A stretch of DNA of 64,000 bases, taken from Rotaria macrura (Eukaryota; Rotifera; Eurotatoria; Philodinida; Philodinidae). This document shows positions 53,564-64,000 of the stretch, piece by piece. Below the pieces are notes generated by a model. It saw only the letters and a program-made list of their open reading frames with translations, had not been told where the DNA came from and made no database searches. Positions within the stretch are counted from its first letter, which is position 1. Every line of letters starts with the position of its first letter. Both the position numbers and the translations under genes were made by a program. The stretch covers positions 29,427 to 93,426 of the forward strand of contig OENT01000604.1 of the NCBI GenBank assembly GCA_900239685.1, written 5' to 3'.

Positions 53564-56500
53564 ATGCCTATCAGACCATATCATCCTGCTCTTCACGTTC
53601 TTTTCACTATTACTATCGTTTCTTGCTTTTCACCCGATAAATCCTCGTTCGATCTGTACGGTCTTAAGCTCGCTGCCAATGATGTACTTCTCGTCGAGTC
53701 AGTACCTTCTGCCAGTTCGTTTCAACTACAACTTGCTCCTTTCAGTACCTTGCAAAGGTGCACTGTGGTGTACAATGATTCAAACCAATATGTCTATTCG
53801 GTTGCGGTCGCTCGTCTCATGCAAACAAACGATACTAGTCAGTTAGTTTTTATCGGCGTAAATACTCTCACAAATATTCCATTGGTTGGTTCGTTGAGTT
53901 ACGTAGGAAATAGCGCACCTAAAAGTGGATTCCCATCCACTTCGAGGAAGACAACTAGTGCTTCTTGCAATGGCTGGAGCACTGACAATTACAAAATGCA
54001 CACTTTCGATGCATTTGCTCACGAAGACGATCATTCGAATGGTAACATGGATTTTTTTGTACTGGCCGTCGAGTAAGTGTTTCACATTTTCATGGTCACA
54101 TTAACAAGTGAAAAATGTCAAGTAGAAGGATGTTGTAGTATAACGATACATGTGCTCGTGATCAGGGGCTGATATTTTGTCTTAACTTAACGGAGGGAAG
54201 GAAAGCAACTAGTTATACTTTTCTGATAAAGTAAATACATGTATATTTGCTTTACTTTCTAGTAACAGTAAAGTGAAATAAAGTAAACTAAAGTAAGATA
54301 GTGAAAATTGGGTGCCTTTCTAATCATGGAAGAAAATCAGATGAATTATCCCAGTAAAAAATTGTCAGATTCTATGAGATTATCATGGGAGTTTTGTGCA
54401 ACAAAATCGAAATTATAATCGATTGAAATTTTCCAAATCCAAGATAATTTGATTTGTAATCCAGATGCTACCCTGATTTAGAAGGTTAATTTTCAATCAA
54501 AAAGAATTTTGTAAATCAAGTACAATTTTGATTAAAACCAAGTAAAATTTGATTAAAATCAAAATTATACTTGATTTACAAGATTATTTTTGATTAATAC
54601 TCAAATTATCTTGGATTCGAAAAGTTTCCATCGATTATAGTTTTGATTTTGTTGCATAAAAATCCGATGATAAGCTCATAGAATCTGACAATTTTTCAAT
54701 GGGGTAAATGGGTGAGAGTACGGGTGATGGCTGAAATTTTGTCATTCATCGATCGCACATTGGATAGCAATATTTCACACTATGGCTGCTGCTTATGTTG
54801 CTCAATATTATAACTCAGTATTAGTCCTGTCTCAATATTAACGTATGATGCTGGAAGACACAATCAGTATGGAATGATGGATGTTTAGATTCATTTTACT
54901 TTAGTTTACTTTTTTTTTTATAAGAAGAATAAAGATAGAGTACGAGTCTTACTGTTAATTTGATGTTGATTGATGGGTTTTTGTCTCTAAACGACCTTCT
55001 TAACATGGCGATGTACGACAATGGTTTGTGGAAGCTATGCGAGAGATATCGTGGAATTTCAGTATCAACATTTAGATATAAGATTTCCAGATGGTGAGCA
55101 GATTTCGAACAGTTGAATGCAATGTGTATCTTTTCTGGTTAAAGAAGTAAACTGTCTACAGCTTCCATTTTACACAACGACAATAATGCGCGGAAAAAAC
55201 ATTTTTAGTGATAAAATTTAGGATATAAGTCGAGATTGAAATAGCTACATGTAGAACGTTGTTTCCGTCAAGGAATAGCTCACCTCCGATGGTATCTCAT
55301 GTTAGTCTAACTTCCGTAAGAAGAAAACAGTGCGATATATTGCTTATGGTTCGCCATTGCCATTCTTTGAGATTTAAACACATTTAACCAGGGCTTTCTT
55401 TGTGGTATTTGCCTCTTTTAATTCTTATGAGATCAAAATCAACGTTTTCAAGTGAATCTTAGAATTTCAATAGAAATTACATCGAGAACTAATCGAGAAC
55501 CTAGTTGCAGGTTCTCAAAAGTCTTTCTCTATCTTGTTATGACATGTTTCTGATGCTATTGATTTTGAATTATTTTATGAACCCAGACAAAGTCGAGTAT
55601 ATTTTCTTCAACATTATCTCTTCAGAATTAAATTCAATAGATGAAGAGATCTTATCGTATGTATTCTAAATGGTTCATAGAAACGTTATTCAAGTTTAAT
55701 TCCACTGCCTATGATTATCTTTCCATAACAACAGTCGAATGAAAGCCACGAAGGGAAAACTTAGAAGTGCGTCACTTCTTAGAACAAACAAACAGTCTGA
55801 ATCGTACATTTTCAATAGGTAAATGACTTTATTAAAAACTCTGATTTATCGTACCATCACTCATAGCGGATACTAAGTATACCCAATCTGAGGTGTAACC
55901 AGCGCGGGAGGGTTGCAAGAAGGAAGCAGCGACCCTCCCCTCGTTCGGTTTAGAAATTTGCGTCTAAAGAGAGGTAAGCGAAAATTTTATTCATATTGCA
56001 CCAAGCTGCCCCCCCCCCCCCGTCCACGTTTTACCTCAATCTCCCCAGTCTTTAAAGGAAAGTAACGTAACTGCATCGAATACATATACACGCTTTTCGA
56101 ATATTTATGTTGGATGTGCTCAGAATCATCAAATTTCTTTCAAGAGATGCTATACTTTCTATGAAGTGCATCTTGTTGCAAGGAAAAATTTGTGAGGATA
56201 TGCATAAACACGTTCTGTTCCTAAAAATTGATGGAAAACATTGAAAAACAGCGCTACTCAGCCTCTTTAGCCTAAAATAAGTGAGTTTTTCTATGTTTTT
56301 GAAAAGCGCCATGAGCCGTCGATTTCAATCAATCGTTTTCTTAGCCAACAATCTTCATGCAGAAAGGATGATTTCCAGCAAAATCTCCTTTCAATGAATT
56401 TCTTTTCCATACACAGGACTCAACAGCTCGTTATCATGGTGAAACACAGTTATCATGTAGAATATCAGTTAGCTAGACACTTATTATCAATTAGTGCCTC

Positions 56501-59500
56501 AAATTCTACTCTGGTTCATCACCTACCCAGGACGAGCATTACGATAGACGTATACGTTAGGAATTACGATCGTATACGACCGTATTTCGTCGTATTACTT
56601 GACGTCAGAATTACGACCGTGTATCGTCGTGTCGTGCATGACGAAATGCGACGTTTATACAGTCACTGTAAATGCTCGTTGACGATCGTATACAATGTCG
56701 TATGTTATTGTACTTCGCATAAGCGCTTCTCTCCCTCCCCCCTTCCGTACTCCAAATAATACGCCAACTAATACTCGAGATGCCCAGCCTCATTGTAGGT
56801 TCTAACAATTTTTTTTCTCACTTTTTCGATGATGTAGAAAAAGATATGATAGCTTTAATCTATGTCATGAAAGCTGCATGAGAAAAAATGATTGGAACTT
56901 CCAGTGAAACTGGACAACCCGATTTATTTACATTAACCCTCAATTTGTGATTAGTCTTTACAATTAATCTGAAAGTAAAAAATCATATAAATTTGAAAAA
57001 TTCTTAATATGCGACTATTTGTTATAAATAATCTAAAAATAAAAAACAATTATGTAAATACGATAACAATTACCCATCAATGTATCGTAGCGCATAATCT
57101 AAAACTAAAAGACTCTATTACTGTAAATTGTCACTAAATATTCGATTTATCCCCGCGAATAAACTAAAACTTAAAAACAGCAGAATAGATTAAATTCTAT
57201 AATATTTACCCTTCTATTTCCCTGTACATAATCTAAATGTAAAAAACAAAAAAAATTTATTCAAATCAATCAATACGTACCATTCGATTAATCTTAACAC
57301 ATAATCTAAAAACAAACCAACAAAGCAAATTTTTCTAGATTAACGCTTACATACAACCAAGGACGAGGATATCTTTTTTTAAATTATTTCATATAGCTTC
57401 TTTTTTTGCATAGTTTTTTATAGGTATTTCTAAGCTAATTTATACAAAACTATATGTAGTAGAGAATAGGACTAATCGATGTGGACAGCATTCCAATTGC
57501 AACAGAAATTCTTCACTCCACATAGAGTTGTTACTAACGAATCGTTAGTATCAGGAAGAGATTAAAAGATAAAATAAATCGATCAACGACTGGCTGTCCT
57601 TGAATATATAATTTAAAATAGAAAGCAATTGGTATCTCGTTATATTTTCTTCATTTCATTTTATGAGGATAGATTTCGATCAATCATTTCTTCTGAAACT
57701 GGAAGTATTTTTCATCGATCCTGAGAAGGTACCATTTCTACGAGAATTCATCTATGAGATAGAAGAAAATGATATATATCACCGTATATATTTTTGTACT
57801 CCTCCGCATGATCGTGGAAATCGCTCAGTAATGGTAGCAATATAATTTCATTATGATGTTGGATCAAGGGGGAAAAGGCGAGACTCCAGTACTCCAGCGT
57901 ACTCCCTGTACTCCCAGGCCGTACGATAACTATGCTTCAACAAGTTTTACATATTTCAAGCCTACTACCCACCTGTGTTGCGGCATATTAGTGGGAGTAC
58001 AGCCAGGACAAGTCCATCTCACAATAAAGCTAAAATACTCCGTTTTATTTCATTGACTTCCAATTCTGGAGTACGATGAAGTATTTTAGCTGTATTGTGA
58101 GATGGACTTGTCCTGGCTGTACTCCCACTAATATGCCGCAACACAGGTGGGTAGTAGGCTTGAAATATGTAAAACTTGTTGAAGCATAGTTATCGTACGG
58201 CCTGGGAGTACAGGGAGTACGCTGGAGTACTGGAGTCTCGCCTTTTCCCCCTTGTGTTGGATAGATGTCTCTTTGTGAGGGTAGATATCGTTCATTGATA
58301 TTTAGTGGGGAACTCGTAGTAACTCAATCGCTTCTGCTAAAAAACATTCCCGACAGGCTTTGTGAGAAGTAATAGATGTCTGCTAGAATTGGATTGACGT
58401 CTTGATTTTTGTGGACATTGTCCATCGTGCATCCTGCTAAGTACGACGACAACACACAGCCGAAGTACGATCATATACGAACGTCATTTACGATGGCCGT
58501 GTTCCATGGTCGTTTACAGCAATCTTATATCATTGTATTACATCGTATACGATCGTCGTATGCAATCACCGTGCACGAACATCGTTATTTCGTCGTATTT
58601 GATTGTATACGGTCCTATTCGATCGTATGGACTTCTGACCTGGGTAAGACCCTTTTCTCAAACAGGAACCTATTCTACCACACAGTGGAAGTATACATTT
58701 GTCTACTAACAGTCCCGAAATGTAGCTAACAACAAAGGAAGCATTCGGCACCCTCCACACTGATGAAGGTCACGAAATTAACATAGGATTGAGCTCCTAC
58801 TTTAAACTATTCCATCTAAGTTCAAAGGCGAACACTGCTGCAGGTGATCTTTCTTGGAAACAGGATTTCCTTAAATATGTTCTCAAGTCGTTCCATTCGT
58901 AAAATTATCTTGGGGAACGTTGTAAACCAATGAAAACTTCTTTGTCAATGGCAACTGTTGTGAAGAGGATACGAACAGTTCAGTTTTCAGTATGATAAAG
59001 ACTAGAAATTATGTTATGAAGAGTAGGAAAACTCATGTACAACACGCTTTTTCCAAACTTCTACTGTGCACAATGAAATATGTAATCAACAACAAAGAGT
59101 ACTTCCTTCACTGATACATGTGTTATGCATTTTCTGCTTTAGACCAGCGGGTCACTATGCCTACACATTCGCGCAAAGTTTTCTCGTAATGTATGATCTT
59201 AAAAACGACAATGTCTCCATGCAACTTGGAAATCTAACTTGGCCCGACATATCCTTTCTTCCACGTGCTGTTGATATCAGTAAAAATCTGTACGCTATCG
59301 TGCTAGGCTACGTGGGTGATTCTAGCAGTAAATATACTCCAAGCGCTTATCTGCTGACTAGGTCTGCATCAAAATGGATGGTATCCGACACATGGGTTTA
59401 TACATCACCGACGAATTCCTCGTGGCAGGCAACTCTCACAAACTGGGATGCCAACAGCTACTCGGATAAATACGACTTATCAGTGAGTATTAACGATGAT

Positions 59501-61381
59501 ACAAGTCAAGTAATATTCGGAATTCAAATAACTAACACCATTATATTACTCAATATAAACCAAACGACTTACAAATTTGTGTCGACATCGGCCAAACCAC
59601 TTTCGAACGGAAAAGGAATCGGTATGGGTAAAGCAGTTGGCTGGCTCAACGATAACGTCACTGTCGTACTGCTCAATACATATTCGCTGAGTTATGTTTG
59701 GTCAGCATCTCAGATCTACACATATAACATACATATAAACAATAGTTTTGTTATAAATGCGATAATACCAAACACTCAGCAGCAACTGTCAACAGAGTTT
59801 GGTCCAATAATCATACTGTTAGTCACTACGGAAAGTGGCAGTATAGTGATGTTAGATTCCAGTGGTAACGTTTACATTATTCTTCCATCTAAGTTCGGTA
59901 TGTTCTCAGATCCTAGTGCAAAGTTAATCTCTTCATTTGTACCATGCATTGGGGGTAGTTACAGCTCACAGTATGATATTCAGCCTTGTTCATTGTGTCC
60001 TCAAGGTTCAAGTACCTTCGGTCTAACTGGTCAATCATCGTGTTCACCTTGTACAAGCGATAATTTTTGCCCCCTGGGCTCAGCTGTTGGAAATATTTCC
60101 TGGTCATCTACGCTTCTCACTAACATCAATCAAGCACGCGCTTATCCTTTGTCACCCAAGTCGACTCGTTTTGATAACATTCTCATGGAAAACATGTTTG
60201 TCATCAATAGCTCACCTGGCAATCGTTGCTTGATCGTGTCACCATTTTTCTGGGCACTGATCATAATGCTTTTAGGCGCAGTGATTGTAATTTTCATAAC
60301 AATTCTAAAATTTTGCGTCACTAGTACTAGAGGAAGGAAAACGCATAAAAAATTGAAAGGTTTCTTCAAACAGACAGATCTTGTCGGTGATGGTGAATTA
60401 TGGGTAGGAGGAATAGTAAGTTTTGCTATTCTCTTTCTTTGTATATCGGCGTACGTATTCAGTGGCACCTACTATCAGCGATATCCTATTGAATATCTCA
60501 ATAGCAACGTTGCTTTTGCTTGTGATATTACATTGGCAAATGCTCAATTTACTTCTGGTTTAATGTCTATCATGGTCCCACCTAATGATGATGAAGCACC
60601 TATATTTGACCTGCTAAATGTACAGCCGTTTACACTTTTCATTGACTTAATCAACACACTATTTCAGTGCCAAGATACGACCCTGACACAAATTAAGGAT
60701 ACAAATTTACCCCTAACACTTTCTTCTTGCTACGATGGCAATGGTAGCGTATCGCTTTCAGTTTTATTACCTTCGCACAGCGTGAATTTACAGTTAGGGC
60801 TCGTGGGTATTAATACTATTGGTGGCATTCGTCTTTCTCTACAAGGACCCGGTGATCACCATGAAAATGATACTCTTGAAGTTGACTACACACTAATGGA
60901 TCTTATTTTTGCTCAATCTTTTTCAGTTACCCGCCATTTGCTCACACAGCAGCCATCGTTTTCGATTCAACTGAGTAAAGTTATAAATCGAACTTATCCC
61001 CTCAGTGAACATGGAGTAAAGAAAATGAGTGCTTTCTGGTTACCCTACATATCTGCAGATGTGAATCAAATATTTGCCGAGGAAAATGAATACATATATG
61101 CAAGAAGTTCAAATACCATTGTTTCTATTGCCACGAGCGAGACACCTTTTTATGTCTTGAATACGCAGAAACCAATTGTAGACCAAGCTGAACTTATCTT
61201 CACTGATCTTCTTTTCACAATCACCTGTCTTGAAATCTTCGGTCTAATTTTTCTGATGTTCAGACTATTATTCCTTCCATTAATCTGGCGTGTTTACAAG
61301 TTTTGTCGACAGCGAATCATCAAAGACGACTCATTGGAGAAAAATCTCGATTTGAAACTAACTGATTTGCATCGATTTTAG
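53564..61381 (+). CDS. Large membrane protein with Cys-rich repeat, function unknown
   Basis: Two exons, 53564-54072 and 59143-61381, joined by codon GA|A at GTAAGT...CTTTAG, giving 2748 nt (915 aa). The N terminus (MPIRPYHPALHVLFTITIVS) resembles a signal peptide. About 420 residues of predicted extracellular region follow, rich in Asn-x-Ser/Thr sequons. Next is a cysteine-rich stretch at ~437-486 (CSLCPQGSSTFGLTGQSSCSPC), typical of ephrin-receptor-like/GCC2-GCC3 repeats. Hydrophobic helices lie near 531-560 (FWALIIMLLGAVIVIFITIL), 590-611 and 853-886, with a ~240-residue domain between the last two. The tail is short, basic then acidic. No enzymatic motif is seen. A receptor- or adhesion-like surface protein is the cautious inference. 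The 5-kb intron is full of mobile elements. AATAAA lies at 61530-61535. The second exon alone has an apparent ATG at 59066, but that lies in intron sequence. Confidence 0.75.
54348..54706. mobile_element. Palindromic foldback element, copy 2
   Basis: A 359-bp imperfect palindrome inside the intron. The ends TATCCCAGTAAAAAATTGTC and GACAATTTTTCAATGGGGTA are inverted, and inner arms pair through CAGATTCTATGAG, CAACAAAATC and ATAATCGATTGAAA. Core words (TAATCGATTGAAAT, AAGATAATTTGATTT) are shared with 10973-11323, so the two are diverged members of one family. Confidence 0.65.
56526..58644. mobile_element. TA-flanked element with CGTATACGATCGT-type subterminal repeats
   Basis: Inverted ends CCCAGG (56526) and CCTGGG (ending 58644), each bordered by TA. 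Next to both ends are clusters of short palindromic words of the type CGTATACGATCG. The right end, read inward, matches a terminus that starts at 63890 (CCCAGGT.A.AAGTCCA and about 80 further bases), which shows this is a repeated family. There is no transposase frame, and a separate foldback element is nested inside. Superfamily not assigned. Confidence 0.5.
57865..58254. mobile_element. hAT-type foldback element with near-perfect 175-bp arms
   Basis: A 390-bp element starting CAAGGGGGAAAAGGCGAG and ending with its complement. It is flanked by a perfect 8-bp direct repeat TGTTGGAT at 57857-57864 and 58255-58262. The arms (about 57865-58040 and 58085-58254) are almost identical in inverted orientation; I found only one or two mismatches over ~170 bp. 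The spacer is about 40 bp. Near-identity of the arms suggests recent insertion or ongoing homogenisation. Confidence 0.85.
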
Positions 61382-63889
61382 CGTAGTTGCTTGCAATTAT
61401 TTTCTTTCAAGTCGATTGATTCGTATAACTGTTAAATGAACCCGAAGAAATTCAACAGTGTAATGGATCATGACGTTATATAGCTATATTTTTATCAAAC
61501 CAAAGAGCAAAAGAGCACAAAACTGTTTAATAAAAACACAGAGCTTTGTCGTAAGACAATGTATGAAACAAGATGTAATAAGAATATTTTCGCTTCCAAT
61601 TAAGTAATACCGATTGTATCTCAATCGATACAAAAAAAACTTGTATACTACATTAATTGCAGCAAGCAGAGACAAAATTTTTTTTTCTAAATGCTTAAGG
61701 TGTTATGTATGTTAGCCTCATAGTACTTTTCAGTAATATTTGCTGGATAATAATTTCATCGATGGATTCCAAAGTCACGCAAGAATACCAGAAACTATTG
61801 TTAAGACTACGCAAACTAGTGGCTGAAGCAGAGGGTGGCTAGGGGACTCAACCCCTCTGTTACCTTCTCCCTTTGTTATAAAATCATCGCTGGGAATAAG
61901 TTAATCTTTTTTCTATTTCAAGCCCGCTCTGCCCCTTCTTTATTATATTTTGACTATTTATATATATATATATATACAACCAAACAAGGGAGAGAGAAAA
62001 ACAAATTTAGAAAAGTACGAAGACAAGGAAAGATAGTTGGTCCAAGTTGACTAGCCCGTATCAAGTGAAGAGGGTGTTACATCACATTGTAAAATGTACT
62101 TAAATTCAGAGCCGAAGAGAGAATGAGATTCATTTGGAATTCACCTAGACGGGAGGAAAGAATACAAGAAACAGAGAGAGAGAATTTAAAGAACGAGAAA
62201 GCAGTTAGTTGGCTTATGTACATCTCGAGCTAGATACCACAAAAGAAAATATTCGATAGAAACAAGATAACAAAACAGACAAGAAATATAAGTAAAGGTT
62301 CCTTGTTAGAGTACTCTCTAACACCCTCCCCTAACGAGAGTTTTGAAAAATGTATGTTTTCCATTGTCGTTATTTCCATGAAGTAACACTTGCATTGTCC
62401 AAACATAAAGCTATCAAGTTTTTGACATTTATTTAATTATTTCAGTAACTGAGTTAGTAAGCTAGTCCAAACACCATTCGACGCAGCTTGTCTTGCTCTA
62501 TTTAGTGTATCACGATAATTTCTTTTTTGATTGAACTTTTGAATCAGGAGAAAGCTATTGGGTAGCGTAATGCTGTTACGTGGAAAGATCCTTTTCCTTT
62601 AGTGAGGTTTATTAACCTCTCAGGTATTATTTCAAAAGGAAAGCTAATAAAGCCAATTTGTAGAGGATCAAATAGGCTCTCAAGCATTAAAAAAGATTTC
62701 CCCTGTACTAGTTTTCCTCACGCGAAAAATACAAAAAAACAAACTTAACACAGTAAAACTGTTTCTCGTTGACGAAATCTGAAAAATTTAATGTGCGTAG
62801 AAATATTTAATTTTTATACATGTAGGTCATTGTCGTACGTATATTGTTCTACAGAAGAATAAAGTTGCTAAATCGAAACGGGAAGTCATTAGCTGTACGG
62901 TAAATTGGAAACCGTTCAAGAACTTAGAAGATGCCGCGAGAGATCAGAGCAAAAAATTAATAGAACGTTTTTTTAGAGAATTAAATAGTACAACGAGCAG
63001 TATGTGACTCAACATTTTTGAAAATGTTTCTTAGTTAAGAAATTAAGAATACGATTTTGCAAAATTTTGAAAAGCAACTTTTGATGTCAAACTTAACAAT
63101 TTAACAAAAATGTGTGAAATTCGTAATTAGCACAAAAGACTAAATTTGACAACACATTTAGATCCGGCAATTGCGAAAAACAACTTATGAAAAACTTGAT
63201 TAGCGAAAAGTTTTGCTACATGAACAAGCTGTACTAGTAATAATATTTCTGTTTCTTTATTTGTTACTCTCAGTTTATTGATTGAAGGAAGCAGCTGTGG
63301 GAAAAATTTTGCTGAAATCGATAGAAGAATTGTATACACCCCTCATCTCCCAGACTAAAAGGGCGTACCATTATACTGCGTCTCCACACGTAGTTACTTT
63401 TTGAGTGAATTTCTATTGAGATCAACGTTTCCATCAAATATTAATTAAAACCTTTAAAAAGAATTCATAATTAAAAACACAATTCATGGCAGAAGATAGT
63501 GTTTTTCGGGTAATTTGGAAAAAAAACTGCCATTTTCCTATATAAGAATGTACACGGGTAATGTATGACGAAGCGATTTCTCAAAGAAAAAGAGTACAAA
63601 AACAGCACATTTGACTAATTATTAATTAAGATATTCGCAAAAATCATTATTTTTTAAATTAATTTATTAATTACTGCATGGCGTTCTAACAAGGCCGATG
63701 AAATATTTTTCAAACATGGCCTTACATATGGGGTGAACTTTTAATTTGGGGAAGAAGTCTATTGGGGGGGAGGGGGGTGGCGGGAAAGGTTATTATACTT
63801 TCAAAGCTAGTTTGAAAATTTTTTGATGGAGGCTGAGCCCCTCCCTAGTTGAAAATCTTGGTTCTGCCACTGCGTAAAACACTAAGATA
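61382..63889. other. Intergenic with possible hAT ends, no gene seen
   Basis: Contains a TA tract at 61959-61977. It also has a sequence at 61818 (TAGTGGCTGAAGCAG) and another ending at 63870 (GGTTCTGCCACTG) that face each other and resemble CAGTGGC-type hAT termini. A matching 8-bp duplication is not clear. G-rich tract at 63763-63784. Confidence 0.35.
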
Positions 63890-64000
63890 CCCAGGTTAAA
63901 AGTCCACGATCGCATACGACCGTATACAACATTATACGGCGAATAACGATTATCGTACACGAAGGTCGTATACGGTGATCGTATACGTGGGAACACGTCT
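63890..64000. mobile_element. Terminus of a second copy of the CCCAGGT repeat family (runs off window)
   Basis: Starts TA|CCCAGGTTAAAAGTCCA and continues with CGTATACGACCG-type words. It aligns well with the inward-read right end of the 56526-58644 element. The element continues past the window. Confidence 0.5.

Noticed and set aside
55890..55945. GGGAGGGTTGC...GCGACCCTCCCC inverted match
   Set aside because: A short hairpin only; no flanking duplication or second copy to make it an element.
56394..56759. 121-codon plus-strand frame
   Set aside because: Much of it is built from the CGTATACG-type subterminal repeats of a transposable element; no protein character.
58409..58729. 106-codon frame
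   Set aside because: Same repeat-derived composition at the other end of that element.
59066..59142. ATG at 59066 as start of the large membrane protein
   Set aside because: The sequence upstream of 59143 ends in a good acceptor, and the frame joins precisely to the signal-peptide exon at 54072.

Overview
The window is eukaryotic, AT-rich metazoan DNA. Genes have many short introns (about 45-100 bp, GT..AG) mixed with a few kilobase-long ones. The families present (otopetrin, AE-type SLC4 exchanger, ZDHHC palmitoyltransferase, D-aminoacyl-tRNA deacylase, BTB/BACK protein, F-box/LRR protein) and the style of the lineage-specific genes fit a small invertebrate. A bdelloid rotifer is my best guess; that is an inference, not a search result.

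Layout. 483-4987 (minus): a 10-exon otopetrin proton channel, with a short inverted-repeat element in one intron. 5.0-11.8 kb: no intact gene; it holds a 1.18-kb hAT-type transposon with a perfect 8-bp target duplication (7541-8724) and a 351-bp palindromic element (10973-11323). 11795-13700 (minus): a two-exon F-box protein. 13.7-26.8 kb: gene-poor, with a MULE-like transposon remnant (about 15.3-16.3 kb) and a broken ricin-type beta-trefoil lectin gene (20285-20635). 26828-27860 (plus): a five-exon BTB/BACK protein, convergent with the next gene. 28014-41002 (minus): a 25-exon AE-type anion exchanger. 41499-45348 (minus): three tightly packed genes, in transcription order a ZDHHC palmitoyltransferase, DTD1 deacylase and a small secreted, possibly peptide-precursor, protein; the exchanger follows 0.5 kb further on. 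45.4-53.5 kb: no intact gene, some coding-like debris. 53564-61381 (plus): a 915-residue membrane protein of unknown function in two exons, separated by a 5-kb intron filled with transposable elements (a palindromic element, and a 390-bp foldback element with 8-bp duplication nested in a larger TA-flanked element). 61.4-64 kb: no gene; transposon ends.

How the genes relate: otopetrin moves protons and the anion exchanger moves chloride/bicarbonate, so both touch pH handling, but they are 23 kb apart and nothing shows co-regulation. The four-gene same-strand block (ZDHHC, DTD1, small protein, exchanger) is spaced closely enough to raise the question of polycistronic transcription with spliced-leader trans-splicing, known in bdelloids. 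Exon joins were deduced by eye from GT/AG sites and reading-frame continuity. All joined coding lengths are multiples of three, but no transcript evidence was available.
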